DNA of 64,000 nt from Amoebophrya sp. A120 (taxonomy: Eukaryota > Sar > Dinophyceae > Syndiniales > Amoebophryaceae), in the NCBI GenBank assembly GCA_905178155.1, contig CAJINV010000003.1, forward strand, positions 1,191,560-1,255,559, given 5' to 3'. A model generated the notes under the pieces. It searched no databases, was not told the origin of the DNA, and saw only the letters and a list, made by a program, of their open reading frames with translations. How positions within the stretch are numbered: position 1 is the first letter of the stretch; each line of letters starts with the position of its first letter. Shown here in pieces: positions 22,901-31,355 of this stretch. Both the position numbers and the translations under genes were made by a program.

Positions 22901-23746
22901 AGCACGTGTCAACGTCACGACGGTTGTGTCTTTATCCACCTCTTGCAGAACGGGAAGGAAGTTTATTTCTTGTCCTACTTCTCCCGTTTCAGTCACCTCC
23001 GAAATCTTCTTTCCGCCCTCGAAAAAGCTGTTCGCAAGGTAGTCAAAGAGCTGCATGAACAAACTGGATACATCACCTTGAAAAACCCCCACGTCAATCA
23101 TTTCGATCACTACAGGGACTACAGGTGGTGGATTCTTTGTCCGCCTAGCCGGTCCAATAGAACTTTCTTCGCTGTCTTCCCGTGATGTCGTTGCTTCCCG
23201 AGTCGGGGGATCATTTGCCAAGAGAGTGCTATTGAGCCCCTCCAGTACCGTCCAGATAATCGCGGGAAGAAGGGGCTCGATGTCCTTGAACTCTTTACTC
23301 GGCTTGCCGAGGGTCTGGCGCCATAAACGTTCCTGCACGATGGGGATGTCACTTTCACTTCGTTGTCGCGCAAGTAGATCTTCATCGCTGTTGGTGCTTC
23401 CAGCAGCGCTGCCATGATGCAGATTTTTTGCTTCTTCTGCTCCGGTCGTATGATCATGTGCGGAGGTACCTACAACCCCATTCACGTGTCGTAGTCCTGG
23501 CGCCTCGTAATCGTTTACCGGACTTTCCACCGTCGTTGAGCAGCAATTTTCGGGGTCACAACTCGGGATTGCCAGACCCCGGACGCAGCACGTATCCCAA
23601 TTCTGAAATACAGGGCTTGTCCAACTCGCACAGATTTCTCCCGCAGGCACAGTAGGCAACGAAGAAAAGAGCACGGCGAAAAGCAAAGACGACCGGAAAG
23701 AACAGATGGACGATATGCAGCCGCAGCGAGACGATAAATCTTCCAT
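19975..23746 (-). CDS. Secreted or membrane-anchored FkbM-type methyltransferase, 991 aa
   Basis: The N-terminus has a hydrophobic run (SSLLFAVLFSSLPTVPAG), a probable signal peptide or anchor. Residues about 214-227 (IEMIDVGVFQGDVS) match the SAM-binding motif I of FkbM methyltransferases. Residues 522-559 (FLKVDAERNDFAVLRGA, then LAFEKYG) match the family's D-E-x-D-x-x-VLRGA block, and exon 2 supplies the closing EEHGYLCARI segment. The model is 22068-23746, 21515-21818, 21175-21233 and 19975-20908; phases join exactly (1679, 304, 59 and 934 nt). None of the three intervening stretches has GT-AG ends; each is flanked by a 4-5 nt direct repeat. The C-terminal 310 residues are unrecognised. 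FkbM enzymes usually O-methylate sugars or small molecules; the substrate here is unknown. Confidence 0.75.
20909..21174 (-). mobile_element. Introner-like insertion C, 266 nt, no GT-AG
   Basis: A CTGGA direct repeat flanks it. The termini are inverted repeats of about 40 nt: AAAATACGTCTAGGTCTGGA at one end against CAAATATGTCTGGGTCTGGA on the other strand at the other end, both continuing to a TTGTCATGC / TTGTCGTGC motif. Removal joins HLWLSAG to YWLATGADHVEG in frame. It ends inside coding sequence with no canonical splice site. Confidence 0.7.
21234..21514 (-). mobile_element. Introner-like insertion B, 281 nt, no GT-AG
   Basis: A TGCA direct repeat flanks it. The termini are inverted repeats of about 28 nt: GCAAATATGTCATCTGCGTC at one end and, on the other strand at the other end, GCAAATGTGTCTGGGTCTGG. 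Removal joins LEVEYA to FDMWERYGED in frame. The termini match insertion C, so the two belong to one family. Confidence 0.7.
21819..22067 (-). mobile_element. Introner-like insertion A, 249 nt, no GT-AG
   Basis: It interrupts the FkbM domain between LAFEKYG and SRFEIVTPEQV. A TATGG direct repeat lies at both edges, so the exact junction is ambiguous by a few bases, but no choice gives GT-AG. The first 42 nt of the insertion (22026-22067) are an inverted copy of the first 40 nt of the downstream exon (about 21780-21818), sharing for example GCTCAGGTGTT and ACAATCTCAAA. Inner GCATGAC / GTCATGC motifs are also inverted. Removing it restores the frame. Confidence 0.65.
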
Positions 23747-24772
23747 TTCTTTTGTTCAACACCAAGTTCAAGTTGCCAGTACGAATATAAGGATAAAAAG
23801 CCTCAAAAAGACTATTGACAAGAAATCGTATCCAAAGTAAGAGTTGAACACACTGCTAAGTAGTTCTTCCTAAGAGCTGCAATTCCAACTCGTTGAGGGC
23901 TTTCAACATCAAAAACTCACCTCTCGTCCATCTTCATCTTCAACTCTTACTTTGGATCGCTCTTTTTGCTGGAGATCCAGATGCAAGCACGATGTGTTGT
24001 CGTGGCACAAAAAACTACCTGTATTTCTCGTACGTGCACCAAAAAAAAGACATGAGGATGAGCTGAAGCTTATCGGTGCGTTGCAAGAACAGTCAAGAAA
24101 ATATTCTTTGTTCATCCGGTTTCGCAAACCAAAAAATAGCATTTCCTGTTCCTTCATGTTCGGAACCTTTCTTGACTTCGATTTGCCGAGCGTAAGGACG
24201 CATGCCATTCATTTTATAAAAAATACATCTTTAACAAGTTTGTCATGCTGAGCACAATGAGCACAGGAGTTGCAAAATGTAAGGTTGTCAAATCTCTAAT
24301 ACTCACCCTGAATGCAGTGGAATGGACAACGATAAAATTTGTTCAATACTAGACCCAGAGTGTTCTACACCGCATGCAAAAATAAAGTTAGCTGAAAACA
24401 GCACGGCATGGAGGACTACATCTGAGAGATAGAGCGAGACTTTATGAGACCAGAAGCACAATACCGACTTGTTGAGGTCGACCGAGCAGTTCGAACATAG
24501 TCGAATATCCTGATGTAAATTGATTCTATAGAGAGGCCTTTTGCAAAACGGTTTGAAAAAGCGAAACGCGGTCGATTGAAAAAGTGAAAAATGCGAAACA
24601 AGTAAAAGTATGACAATGAACGAAGCAAGAATGTAGGTGAAGTCCTTGAGGCGGCATCGAAAGAAAGAGCGATGTGCATTGTTTGTTGTTGGCTTCATTT
24701 GATGATCCTCATCTTAGTGTCAGAGACAATCCATCCCCACCCACACTTCCCGGCATTGAAGATTGACTGCAA
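23747..24772. other. Intergenic region with an 18-bp inverted repeat
   Basis: About 1.0 kb of mostly AT-rich DNA. ATCCAAAGTAAGAGTTGA at 23830-23847 and its exact reverse complement at 23940-23957 are separated by 92 bp. A TTTGTCATGC motif near 24240 resembles the ends of the introner-like insertions. A 131-codon minus frame at 24303-24698 looks like random AT-rich sequence. No gene is supported. Confidence 0.5.
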
Positions 24773-25834
24773 CTACAAGCCAAAGGGGGGAATCATGGCG
24801 AGCTCCTCCATGTTCACTCCACAGCACCCCTTGTTGTTTACCTTCTCTCCGGTGATGTGGTCTTCTCGTCGCAGCTTGAGCACTTCCGCGGGGGTAACGG
24901 CAAACGCGATCCGTCGCGTGAGCTCCACCTCATCGCTTTCGTTGTGGTGGATCACGTAGCAGTGCGATCGGGTCTTCACGCCCAAGCCGTACGGCTCCAG
25001 TTGCTTGTTGAATTCCTCCTGCCACTGCCGCACCGACGCGTCGTACTTGTGGACGCGTTTTTTACTGATCATGTGCAGTAACGGGATAAACACCAGCGGA
25101 AACACCGCGAGGAACGCGCAAGTCATCCCGGGACACAGGTGGCAGAGGCCGAAAGGAACGTTTCGCTTGTGCACGTCCTTGTACAACCGCCCATGCGGCA
25201 CACCCACAAACTCGTGCCACAAATCCTGCGAGTGAAAAACAGAATCGCGTCTTGGCAACTTGTTTTACGAGCAATCCCACATCTTTTGTACTACTTGTTC
25301 GATTTTTTTCTTCACCTCATCATATCAATCCTTTGGGGAGAGTAGAGGTGGACTTGGGAACTGCATGATCGGGTCAGATCAATAAAAAAGTGACTGTTGT
25401 ATCTACTTTACGATGTATTGATGGAAGAAGATCTAACAAGTACAAGAATGAAAGCCAAAAGTAAAAAATACATACAGTTTTTGAACGTCACGCTCTTCGT
25501 CCCAGTCGAAAGTTGGTAGCTTTATTGCGGACGATTTGTCGACTTTCTGTTCTTCTTCATCTGTGGAGACCTCGGCCTCATCCACCACCCAGGGATTCTT
25601 TCCTTCTTTGATGGCTTGGTGGAAATTGCGGGCGGCATCGATCATTTCGACCGGCATCCCTTTCGCGATCACGTCCTTCGCCAGCCCGGGCGCTGTGCTG
25701 AAGTATTCCCGAGTGTGGTAGGGGAGGTTCAGCCGCACTAACTCGCCGTATTTTCCACGGACCTCTTCAGGGAGGTACTCTTCCCCCTTTATGTTCCGAG
25801 GACTCACCATTCCATCGGTGGCGAGAAGCACCAT
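24773..25834 (-). CDS. Membrane protein of unknown function, 271 aa
   Basis: Two exons, 25472-25834 and 24773-25225, joined in phase 0 by a GT-AG intron of about 246 nt (donor GTATTT after ...VQKLY, acceptor before DLWHEFVG). Residues 1-121 are acidic and soluble-looking. Exon 2 has a short Cys pair (GLCHLCPG) followed by one strong hydrophobic segment (AFLAVFPLVFIPLLHMI, about residues 160-176). A charged C-terminal tail with a TRSHCYVIHHNESDE stretch and a GCCG near the end follows. It is probably a single-pass membrane protein. I do not recognise the family. Confidence 0.7.
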
Positions 25835-26305
25835 CGTGTTAGTTTTTCGAAGTGGCTAGGGCTTGTTCTTTTACCTCAGGTCGCAGAAATCAACATAGTG
25901 CTACTGATATTTTTTGAATTAGAAGAATTATTCCAGGGTCTACAACTTATATAGATTTGTGTGAACATGCCAATCGTTTTGAAAACGAGATCAAGGTCCT
26001 TGTCTTGTTACCGTTTTGCGAAGAATGCTCGTGCTGCGCAGCACGGCTTCGCTCGTCTATCTCTCACTCTCCCCGCACTACATGCTTTTGCAGTAGCCAC
26101 CAATACATAATCAACAAGGAGGCAACAAAAGCTCGCTGTCAGTGCGCTCTTCCGCACAAGCAGTGGTGGTCTGACCCTGTTTTCTTTTTACAGCGGATTT
26201 TGCCGTGGTTGCGAGTACTACCTTTTGCACGCGTAATTCGACATCAATTTTTGTCGGGGCCTCCTTTTTTACGTGAAGAAGGTGGATCTGCTCCTGTTAA
26301 AGCTG
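25835..26305. other. Intergenic region, no gene seen
   Basis: About 470 bp between the 271-aa gene and the end of the PPR gene. It should contain the 5' flank of the former and the 3' flank of the latter. No repeat or motif stood out. Confidence 0.5.
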
Positions 26306-29300
26306 CTACCCTTCATGTTCGTTAGTGCGTGCGACGTTGAAATCTGTCCATGCGTTGTCCCAGGAAATCTGCAAATCTATTTTCGGAAAGCGATGTTGAA
26401 ATTGACACAGGGCTCCTACGCACGAGATACAGGGATAGTGTGATACGTGCAGCCTGACGCGCCCACTTGGGACGGTGGTAATCGCGGGTAGAGCGCCATC
26501 TTCTGAAGTTGCAGGGGACGCATCTTTCCTTCCTGCTGCTTCCTCATGAGATTCCAACTCTTGCAGCAGTCGACGAATTGCCGTTATTTCGGCGTGGCTT
26601 GCGTTGGCGTCACGACTGCGGTAACCTCGAATCGTGTGCGGCCACGATGTGCGGCACGAATGCCCAGTTGCATGGTCGGCGTCGCACCCGACGCGACAAC
26701 TTCCCGAAAGACGCCTCTCTTCCGGTTCTATTTCGCCCTCCTCGGCAGTGCCTGCCTGCTTCTTCACTGTCAATTCCCACGAAAGCTCAGCTGTGATGTC
26801 AGCTGCGCGTGGAGGGCGGTAGAAAAACGGACCCTCGGAATAGTTCTGGTTTTCGGCCTTTCTGTCGAACACTGCCTTTTCTCTGTCGACGGCAAGAAGC
26901 ATTCCCATCTTTCTCAGCACGAATTCCGTGCCGTAGGCACCGAGTGACTGAAAGGACTGCTTGGCGGCCAACTTTCCGAGAAGAGTCGCATCCCCCGTAT
27001 TGAGAACGTGTTCAACAGCACGGACTACTGGATCGAAGATCCGGTGCGCATCTTTGTCAAGGGTGTGCCAATGTTCGGACCGCGCACTGGCGGAGGTCAA
27101 GGAGTCGAAAATCCTTATCCAGTCACCAATCGTTGTTGTAGCATGCTGACGCTCTTCGGTATTCTTCTCGCTAGACTTCCACGCCGCATGAAGACCCACC
27201 CGTCTCCAAATTCTGTAGACGCCGTCTTGGAGGCGGTCAAGCGACCACTCACCGGCAGGACTGTTTTCAGACTCTCGCCGCATAATGCCACTGTTTTTCT
27301 CGCTCTCATGCGCAGCTCTGAGTCGCAACAGGTGCACTCCCCAGCAGAAATTTGAGAAAATGAGCGGTGACCCCTGATCCCACGCCTTTTGGTCTTTCGT
27401 TTCGTCGTCGATCAACTTGCAGGACTGCGCTACAATCTCAGGCGCGTGTATTCGAAAGCGGCCGAGCAGTGGAACGACATGTAAGGTGTTGATAAAATCC
27501 CGCTCCAGAGATAAATCGCCCCCAAACCTGCCCATCAACGCTTTTGCTTGGCTGAGTAGGCGTGCGACTTGCTTGAGTTCCCCGAAGCGCTCGAAGGCGT
27601 TCGCGGCTTCGCGATAGGTTGCCACGTCTGGCTGCACGTCGCTCGACGCCCAGAATTTCAGCACCCTTTGCCACACCGCGCGCGTTGCTTCCGGCGCTGC
27701 CCGGGCGGCGCAGGCACGAAGCGCCGCGTTCAGAACGCGAATGTTCGGCTTTTCGAGTCGTTCCAGCAGTCCGACCACCGAGTCGCAGAGTCCACCGGAT
27801 TCGCACGCACGAAGCGCTGCAGCCACGCAAGCGTCGTCAATCATCTCTCCTTCCTCGGGCAGAAGGTTCAGCGCTTTCTGCCACTGCCCCGCTTTCGCGC
27901 AAGCCTCGATCGCCGATGCAGTGGCGATCAACAGAGACCGAGCCGCGCTAGTTGTACCGGTTTTATTTGAGCACCTTCTTGAAGATGTCCGCGCACGTTT
28001 CATCTGGTCCAGCAGGTCCACGGCCTCTCGCCATGCTCCGACGCGCTGACAAGACCCCACCGCCGAAGCGTAGGCCATTGGATCTGGCGCACCGCGCGTT
28101 TTCAAGCGGCGAAAAACGTCCAGAGCGTCGCGCCACCGCCCTGCTCGTTCACAGGTGTTCATACAAGCTGTGTAGCACACCAGGAGTGTCTTCCACAAAT
28201 CGTCTTCTTGTTCTTGACCAGCATCAACATCTCGAACGCTGGTCACGATGTAGGGGTCCTGTTGAAACGTCGTGACACTACCCTCTGCCTGTGTCACACC
28301 AAACTGGCCGGCACTGCTCTCCTTCAGCTCGTCATACACTTTCTCAGCTTGGTCCAGCAGTCTTAATGCTTCGTCCCATTTTCCTGCTCGCCTACAAGCG
28401 CTGATGCATCCTCCGTAGAGCCTGCACAGATTTGTCGTCCACGTCACGACACTAAGGCCACCGGACTGGTGTTCGCTTTTCTTGTAGTCTTCCAAAATAC
28501 GAACCGCTTCCTCCCATCTCCCCATCTGCGCGCAAACTGAGATCGTTGCAGCGAACGCGTGCACATCTTCCCCTGCGAGAAGTCCCGATCGATCGAAGAT
28601 TCGCACTGCGGTTCGCCAGTCGCGGAACTGACCACAGGTTGTGATTGCGGCCGTAATGGACCGCGGATTTTCTTGCAGATGCGGTAACTTGTCGAGAAGC
28701 TGCAAAATCCTCTCCACTGTCGGACAACACGACAAGGCGACGGTGCACGCCACGACGGAAGGTGTCTCAAATTGCAAACTCGTCTTTTCGAACAAATCAT
28801 ACGCATCAGCCGTGCGTCCGGAATTCCGGTAAATCTGCATCATGTCGACTGTGTGAAATTCATCCAGTTTCAACCCGAGTTCGTCCAGAGTCGCGTTCCC
28901 CTCACTGCTGAGGAGCCAGTCCGCAAACGCAGCACCGGTTGTGGAGTTTTTACGCCGAAAACGCATCAGAATTCCGGAAAGCGCACGACTGCGCGCCGTG
29001 GAAGAAGTATGGTATTTTTCGCCGCCGTCGCAAGAGTCGGATTTGAAGATCCGGCGGAAAAGCGGCTCGAAGCTCGGGATTCCCTCGCCGTCGCTCCGAA
29101 GTGCGTGAAAAAACCGGTCCTCTCGGTCGTGCGAAGTTCGTGAGCTGCGGTAGGACGTCGTGGAGGGGGCGTCGGTCTCTTCTTTCTGTCTCTGCAATAT
29201 CGTCTCATCATTTGAGGGCGCCGCGTCTTTTGTATTCCGGGACGTTGCGACAGACGTAATCGAACGCCAGGAGGAGGTGGGCTTTCCAAAAGGCGGGCCA

Positions 29301-29353
29301 CGACCGCTGCGTCCGAACCTCTTGCAAACATCATGTTGCCGCACATATCGCAT
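26306..29353 (-). CDS. PPR protein with C-terminal cytidine-deaminase-like domain, 1015 aa
   Basis: A single-exon frame. The start is the first in-frame ATG after an upstream stop (MRYVRQHDVCKRFGRSGRG). The Arg/Ser-rich, acid-poor N-terminus fits an organelle targeting peptide. The central part has repeated helix pairs of the pentatricopeptide type, for example SVCAQMGRWEEAVRILEDY, GCISACRRAGKWDEALRLLD, NTCERAGRWRDALDVFRRL, GSCQRVGAWREAVDLLDQM and EACAKAGQWQKALNLL. The C-terminus carries HAE (His920, Glu922) and, 55 residues on, PCISC (Cys975, Cys978). That is the zinc-binding and proton-shuttle signature of cytidine deaminases, followed by a QFQHRFPKIDLQISW strand-helix. PPR repeats bind RNA, so a site-specific C-to-U editing factor of an organelle is the likely role. 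The domain is not the plant DYW type by motif. Confidence 0.85.
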   Translation of the reverse strand: MRYVRQHDVCKRFGRSGRGPPFGKPTSSWRSITSVATSRNTKDAAPSNDETILQRQKEETDAPSTTSYRSSRTSHDREDRFFHALRSDGEGIPSFEPLFRRIFKSDSCDGGEKYHTSSTARSRALSGILMRFRRKNSTTGAAFADWLLSSEGNATLDELGLKLDEFHTVDMMQIYRNSGRTADAYDLFEKTSLQFETPSVVACTVALSCCPTVERILQLLDKLPHLQENPRSITAAITTCGQFRDWRTAVRIFDRSGLLAGEDVHAFAATISVCAQMGRWEEAVRILEDYKKSEHQSGGLSVVTWTTNLCRLYGGCISACRRAGKWDEALRLLDQAEKVYDELKESSAGQFGVTQAEGSVTTFQQDPYIVTSVRDVDAGQEQEDDLWKTLLVCYTACMNTCERAGRWRDALDVFRRLKTRGAPDPMAYASAVGSCQRVGAWREAVDLLDQMKRARTSSRRCSNKTGTTSAARSLLIATASAIEACAKAGQWQKALNLLPEEGEMIDDACVAAALRACESGGLCDSVVGLLERLEKPNIRVLNAALRACAARAAPEATRAVWQRVLKFWASSDVQPDVATYREAANAFERFGELKQVARLLSQAKALMGRFGGDLSLERDFINTLHVVPLLGRFRIHAPEIVAQSCKLIDDETKDQKAWDQGSPLIFSNFCWGVHLLRLRAAHESEKNSGIMRRESENSPAGEWSLDRLQDGVYRIWRRVGLHAAWKSSEKNTEERQHATTTIGDWIRIFDSLTSASARSEHWHTLDKDAHRIFDPVVRAVEHVLNTGDATLLGKLAAKQSFQSLGAYGTEFVLRKMGMLLAVDREKAVFDRKAENQNYSEGPFFYRPPRAADITAELSWELTVKKQAGTAEEGEIEPEERRLSGSCRVGCDADHATGHSCRTSWPHTIRGYRSRDANASHAEITAIRRLLQELESHEEAAGRKDASPATSEDGALPAITTVPSGRVRLHVSHYPCISCVGALCQFQHRFPKIDLQISWDNAWTDFNVARTNEHEG

Positions 29354-29845
29354 TCTGTTTTTGTTGACTCCAGTATCATCTACAAAAGCGCCTGGCGCTG
29401 CACGGTGATTCACTTATCGTTGCTACGATGAGGACGAGCCGTAGCCTAGCGTATCTTCAAAATTCAAATTACAGGATCCAAAAATCGACCGAGTCGCGGC
29501 TCTAGTGTGTGTGATCAAAGTGCTTCCAGATCAAAAAACGCTTTCGGACGACGATCCTCGATGTGACGGCTTCTTTGCGAACAACAGATTCAATTCACCA
29601 AAAGCCGCTTGCACGATGATACGTTCATATGTGGAGGTGAAGTTTGAGGCATTTCTGCGAGGCGCAGAGAAAATTCGTGCTGGTGTGCACTCACTGTTTT
29701 TTTTTGTCTTTCACCTTTGACGTCATCGAAATCAAGATCCGCTCGAATGTCTGGAATTAACAGCAGTAATCTCAAGTTCCTAGGTGGCGGGCCACCAGTA
29801 TTTCTTGGAATTTAGTACTCTCACCCGCTGTTACAGCAGTCGAAA
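29354..29845. other. Intergenic region, no gene seen
   Basis: About 490 bp separating the PPR gene from the acidic-protein gene. An eight-base match to the start of the dinoflagellate spliced leader (CCGTAGCC, near 29441) is on the plus strand and is not followed by the rest of the leader. Nothing else was recognised. Confidence 0.5.
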
Positions 29846-30892
29846 TCAATCAGAATCGTCGCCGCTATCGTAGCCGTCACTGCCTCCACTATCGTCATCA
29901 TAGCCGCCGCTGTCGGAATCATCGCCGTCGCTGTTGCAATCAGCGTCGCCACTGTCGTAATCATCGCCACCGCTATCGTCCCCGGAGCTGCTTCCCCCTC
30001 CATCATCGTTACCACCTCCGTTATTGTCGCTACCGTCCTCCACATCACTGTTGCCACTTGCGTGGCTGCTGCCCACAGCATTCTCGTAGTCACTACTGCC
30101 AGCGGACTCATCTGCATGCGGGTTCTCGTCCACCTCACTGTCTTCGTTATCGTTGTGGCGTTCGTCATCAGTATCCGAGTTCGAGTTGTCACTGCAAGTG
30201 TTTTCATTGAAGTACTCGCGGTTCCCGTCTGCATCCTCGACCCAGCCCGAGGTCCCATCTGCATTTTCGAAGATTCGGTCTCCGTCCGCATTTTCCTGGT
30301 AGTGCGTGCCATCTTGGTTCGCGTACTCGTAAGCCCCATCTGGATACGCGGCATAATCGTTACCCAATTCGTTCCTTCCGTACCGGGCATCGGCGTCGGA
30401 GTCCTCTTCTTCGACGCGACAGTGGTACACCGATACACACTCAGCGGATGAGGCAGAATCGGCACTGTTCGGGTGGTCGTTGCCGCCATCCGACGAGCGT
30501 CGACACCAGTCGTCATCATCGCTGTCGGTGTCATTTTTCCCGCGGTGTGCGGCATTGCTCCGCGGCTCCGCTGCGCTCCGTGTTCCGCTATACCGCTGAG
30601 CCTGTTCGTTTCGACGCAGCGTGGAGGCCGGCTTTACCGCCTCGCTCCAGTATACCTTGCCACTGCGCTGACGGCGGGGATCCCACTTCCAGGCCCATCT
30701 CTGTTCAAATTGAACACCTCCGCTCCACCAGCGATTGCAACAATCATCGACATAGTCACCGTAGTACCAATCTGAATCGTACTTGTACCAGCCGGACTCC
30801 CGCGGTTCCTTGTCCTTCTTGGGAAGCGTGCCATCAGGCCTGCCGGTCGGACCGCCGCGATGCGCTTCTTTGGCGTGACGAGTAGATGGCAT
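29846..30892 (-). CDS. Acidic low-complexity protein, 348 aa
   Basis: Starts MPSTRHAKEAHRGG. The first 115 residues are basic and rich in Trp and Tyr (SDWYYGDYVDD, QRWAWKWDP). The middle has about four copies of a 9-11-residue repeat around Asp-Gly (ANQDGTHYQE, NADGDRIFE, NADGTSGWVE, DADGNREYFNE). The last 120 residues are almost only Asp, Ser, Gly, Glu and Asn. The Asp-rich end could bind Ca2+ or basic partners, but this is inference. No signal peptide or enzyme motif is visible. The antisense strand is also open because of the simple composition, but this frame has the ATG and the coherent repeat. Confidence 0.7.
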   Translation of the reverse strand: MPSTRHAKEAHRGGPTGRPDGTLPKKDKEPRESGWYKYDSDWYYGDYVDDCCNRWWSGGVQFEQRWAWKWDPRRQRSGKVYWSEAVKPASTLRRNEQAQRYSGTRSAAEPRSNAAHRGKNDTDSDDDDWCRRSSDGGNDHPNSADSASSAECVSVYHCRVEEEDSDADARYGRNELGNDYAAYPDGAYEYANQDGTHYQENADGDRIFENADGTSGWVEDADGNREYFNENTCSDNSNSDTDDERHNDNEDSEVDENPHADESAGSSDYENAVGSSHASGNSDVEDGSDNNGGGNDDGGGSSSGDDSGGDDYDSGDADCNSDGDDSDSGGYDDDSGGSDGYDSGDDSD

Positions 30893-31355
30893 CGTGATAA
30901 TTGGCTGTTTCTGATTACAGTGAGTTCTTCAAACGCGCGTGATCACAAGAACACGAAAGCTGCTGTTGCGTGGTTGCTTCGAAAAAGTAAATGTGGCTGC
31001 TAGTCGCGGGGGTGAGCGTTTTTGGGACAAAAAGAAATAACGCCTTCGACCTCTCAGTGAGAAGCGACTTGACCATAAATCCTCTCTCTGCTATTCTCGT
31101 ACGAAGTGCGGCTATCACTCTCACTTTGTTCTGGTACTGCTCTCATGACGATGACATGCGAATGGTTTTGAAAAATAGAACTCCTGGCACTGATCTCACG
31201 GAGGCCGTTTCATCAGCCGCGCGAGCCGCTCAGCCTTTTTGCTGATCTTCGTGTTAATCTTCTTACTGATGTTCGTTGATTGCGCTCTGCATACGATCAC
31301 GATCAGGAAGCAACAGTCAGGCGGTAACTTGGCTCAGCACGCGCACATCATCAGT
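30893..31355. other. Intergenic region, no gene seen
   Basis: About 460 bp between the acidic-protein gene and the end of the ChaN/methyltransferase gene. No coding frame, repeat or motif stood out. Confidence 0.5.

Noticed and set aside
24303-24698. A 131-codon minus-strand frame with a hydrophobic N-terminus that could be read as a secreted protein.
   Set aside because: The sequence is AT-rich with Phe/Leu/Ser-heavy composition, no known motif and no splice support. It is more likely random 3' flank of the 271-aa gene.
29436-29450. CCGTAGCC, the first eight bases of the dinoflagellate spliced leader.
   Set aside because: The following bases do not match the ATTTTGGCTCAAG that completes the leader. 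An eight-base match in 64 kb is expected by chance.
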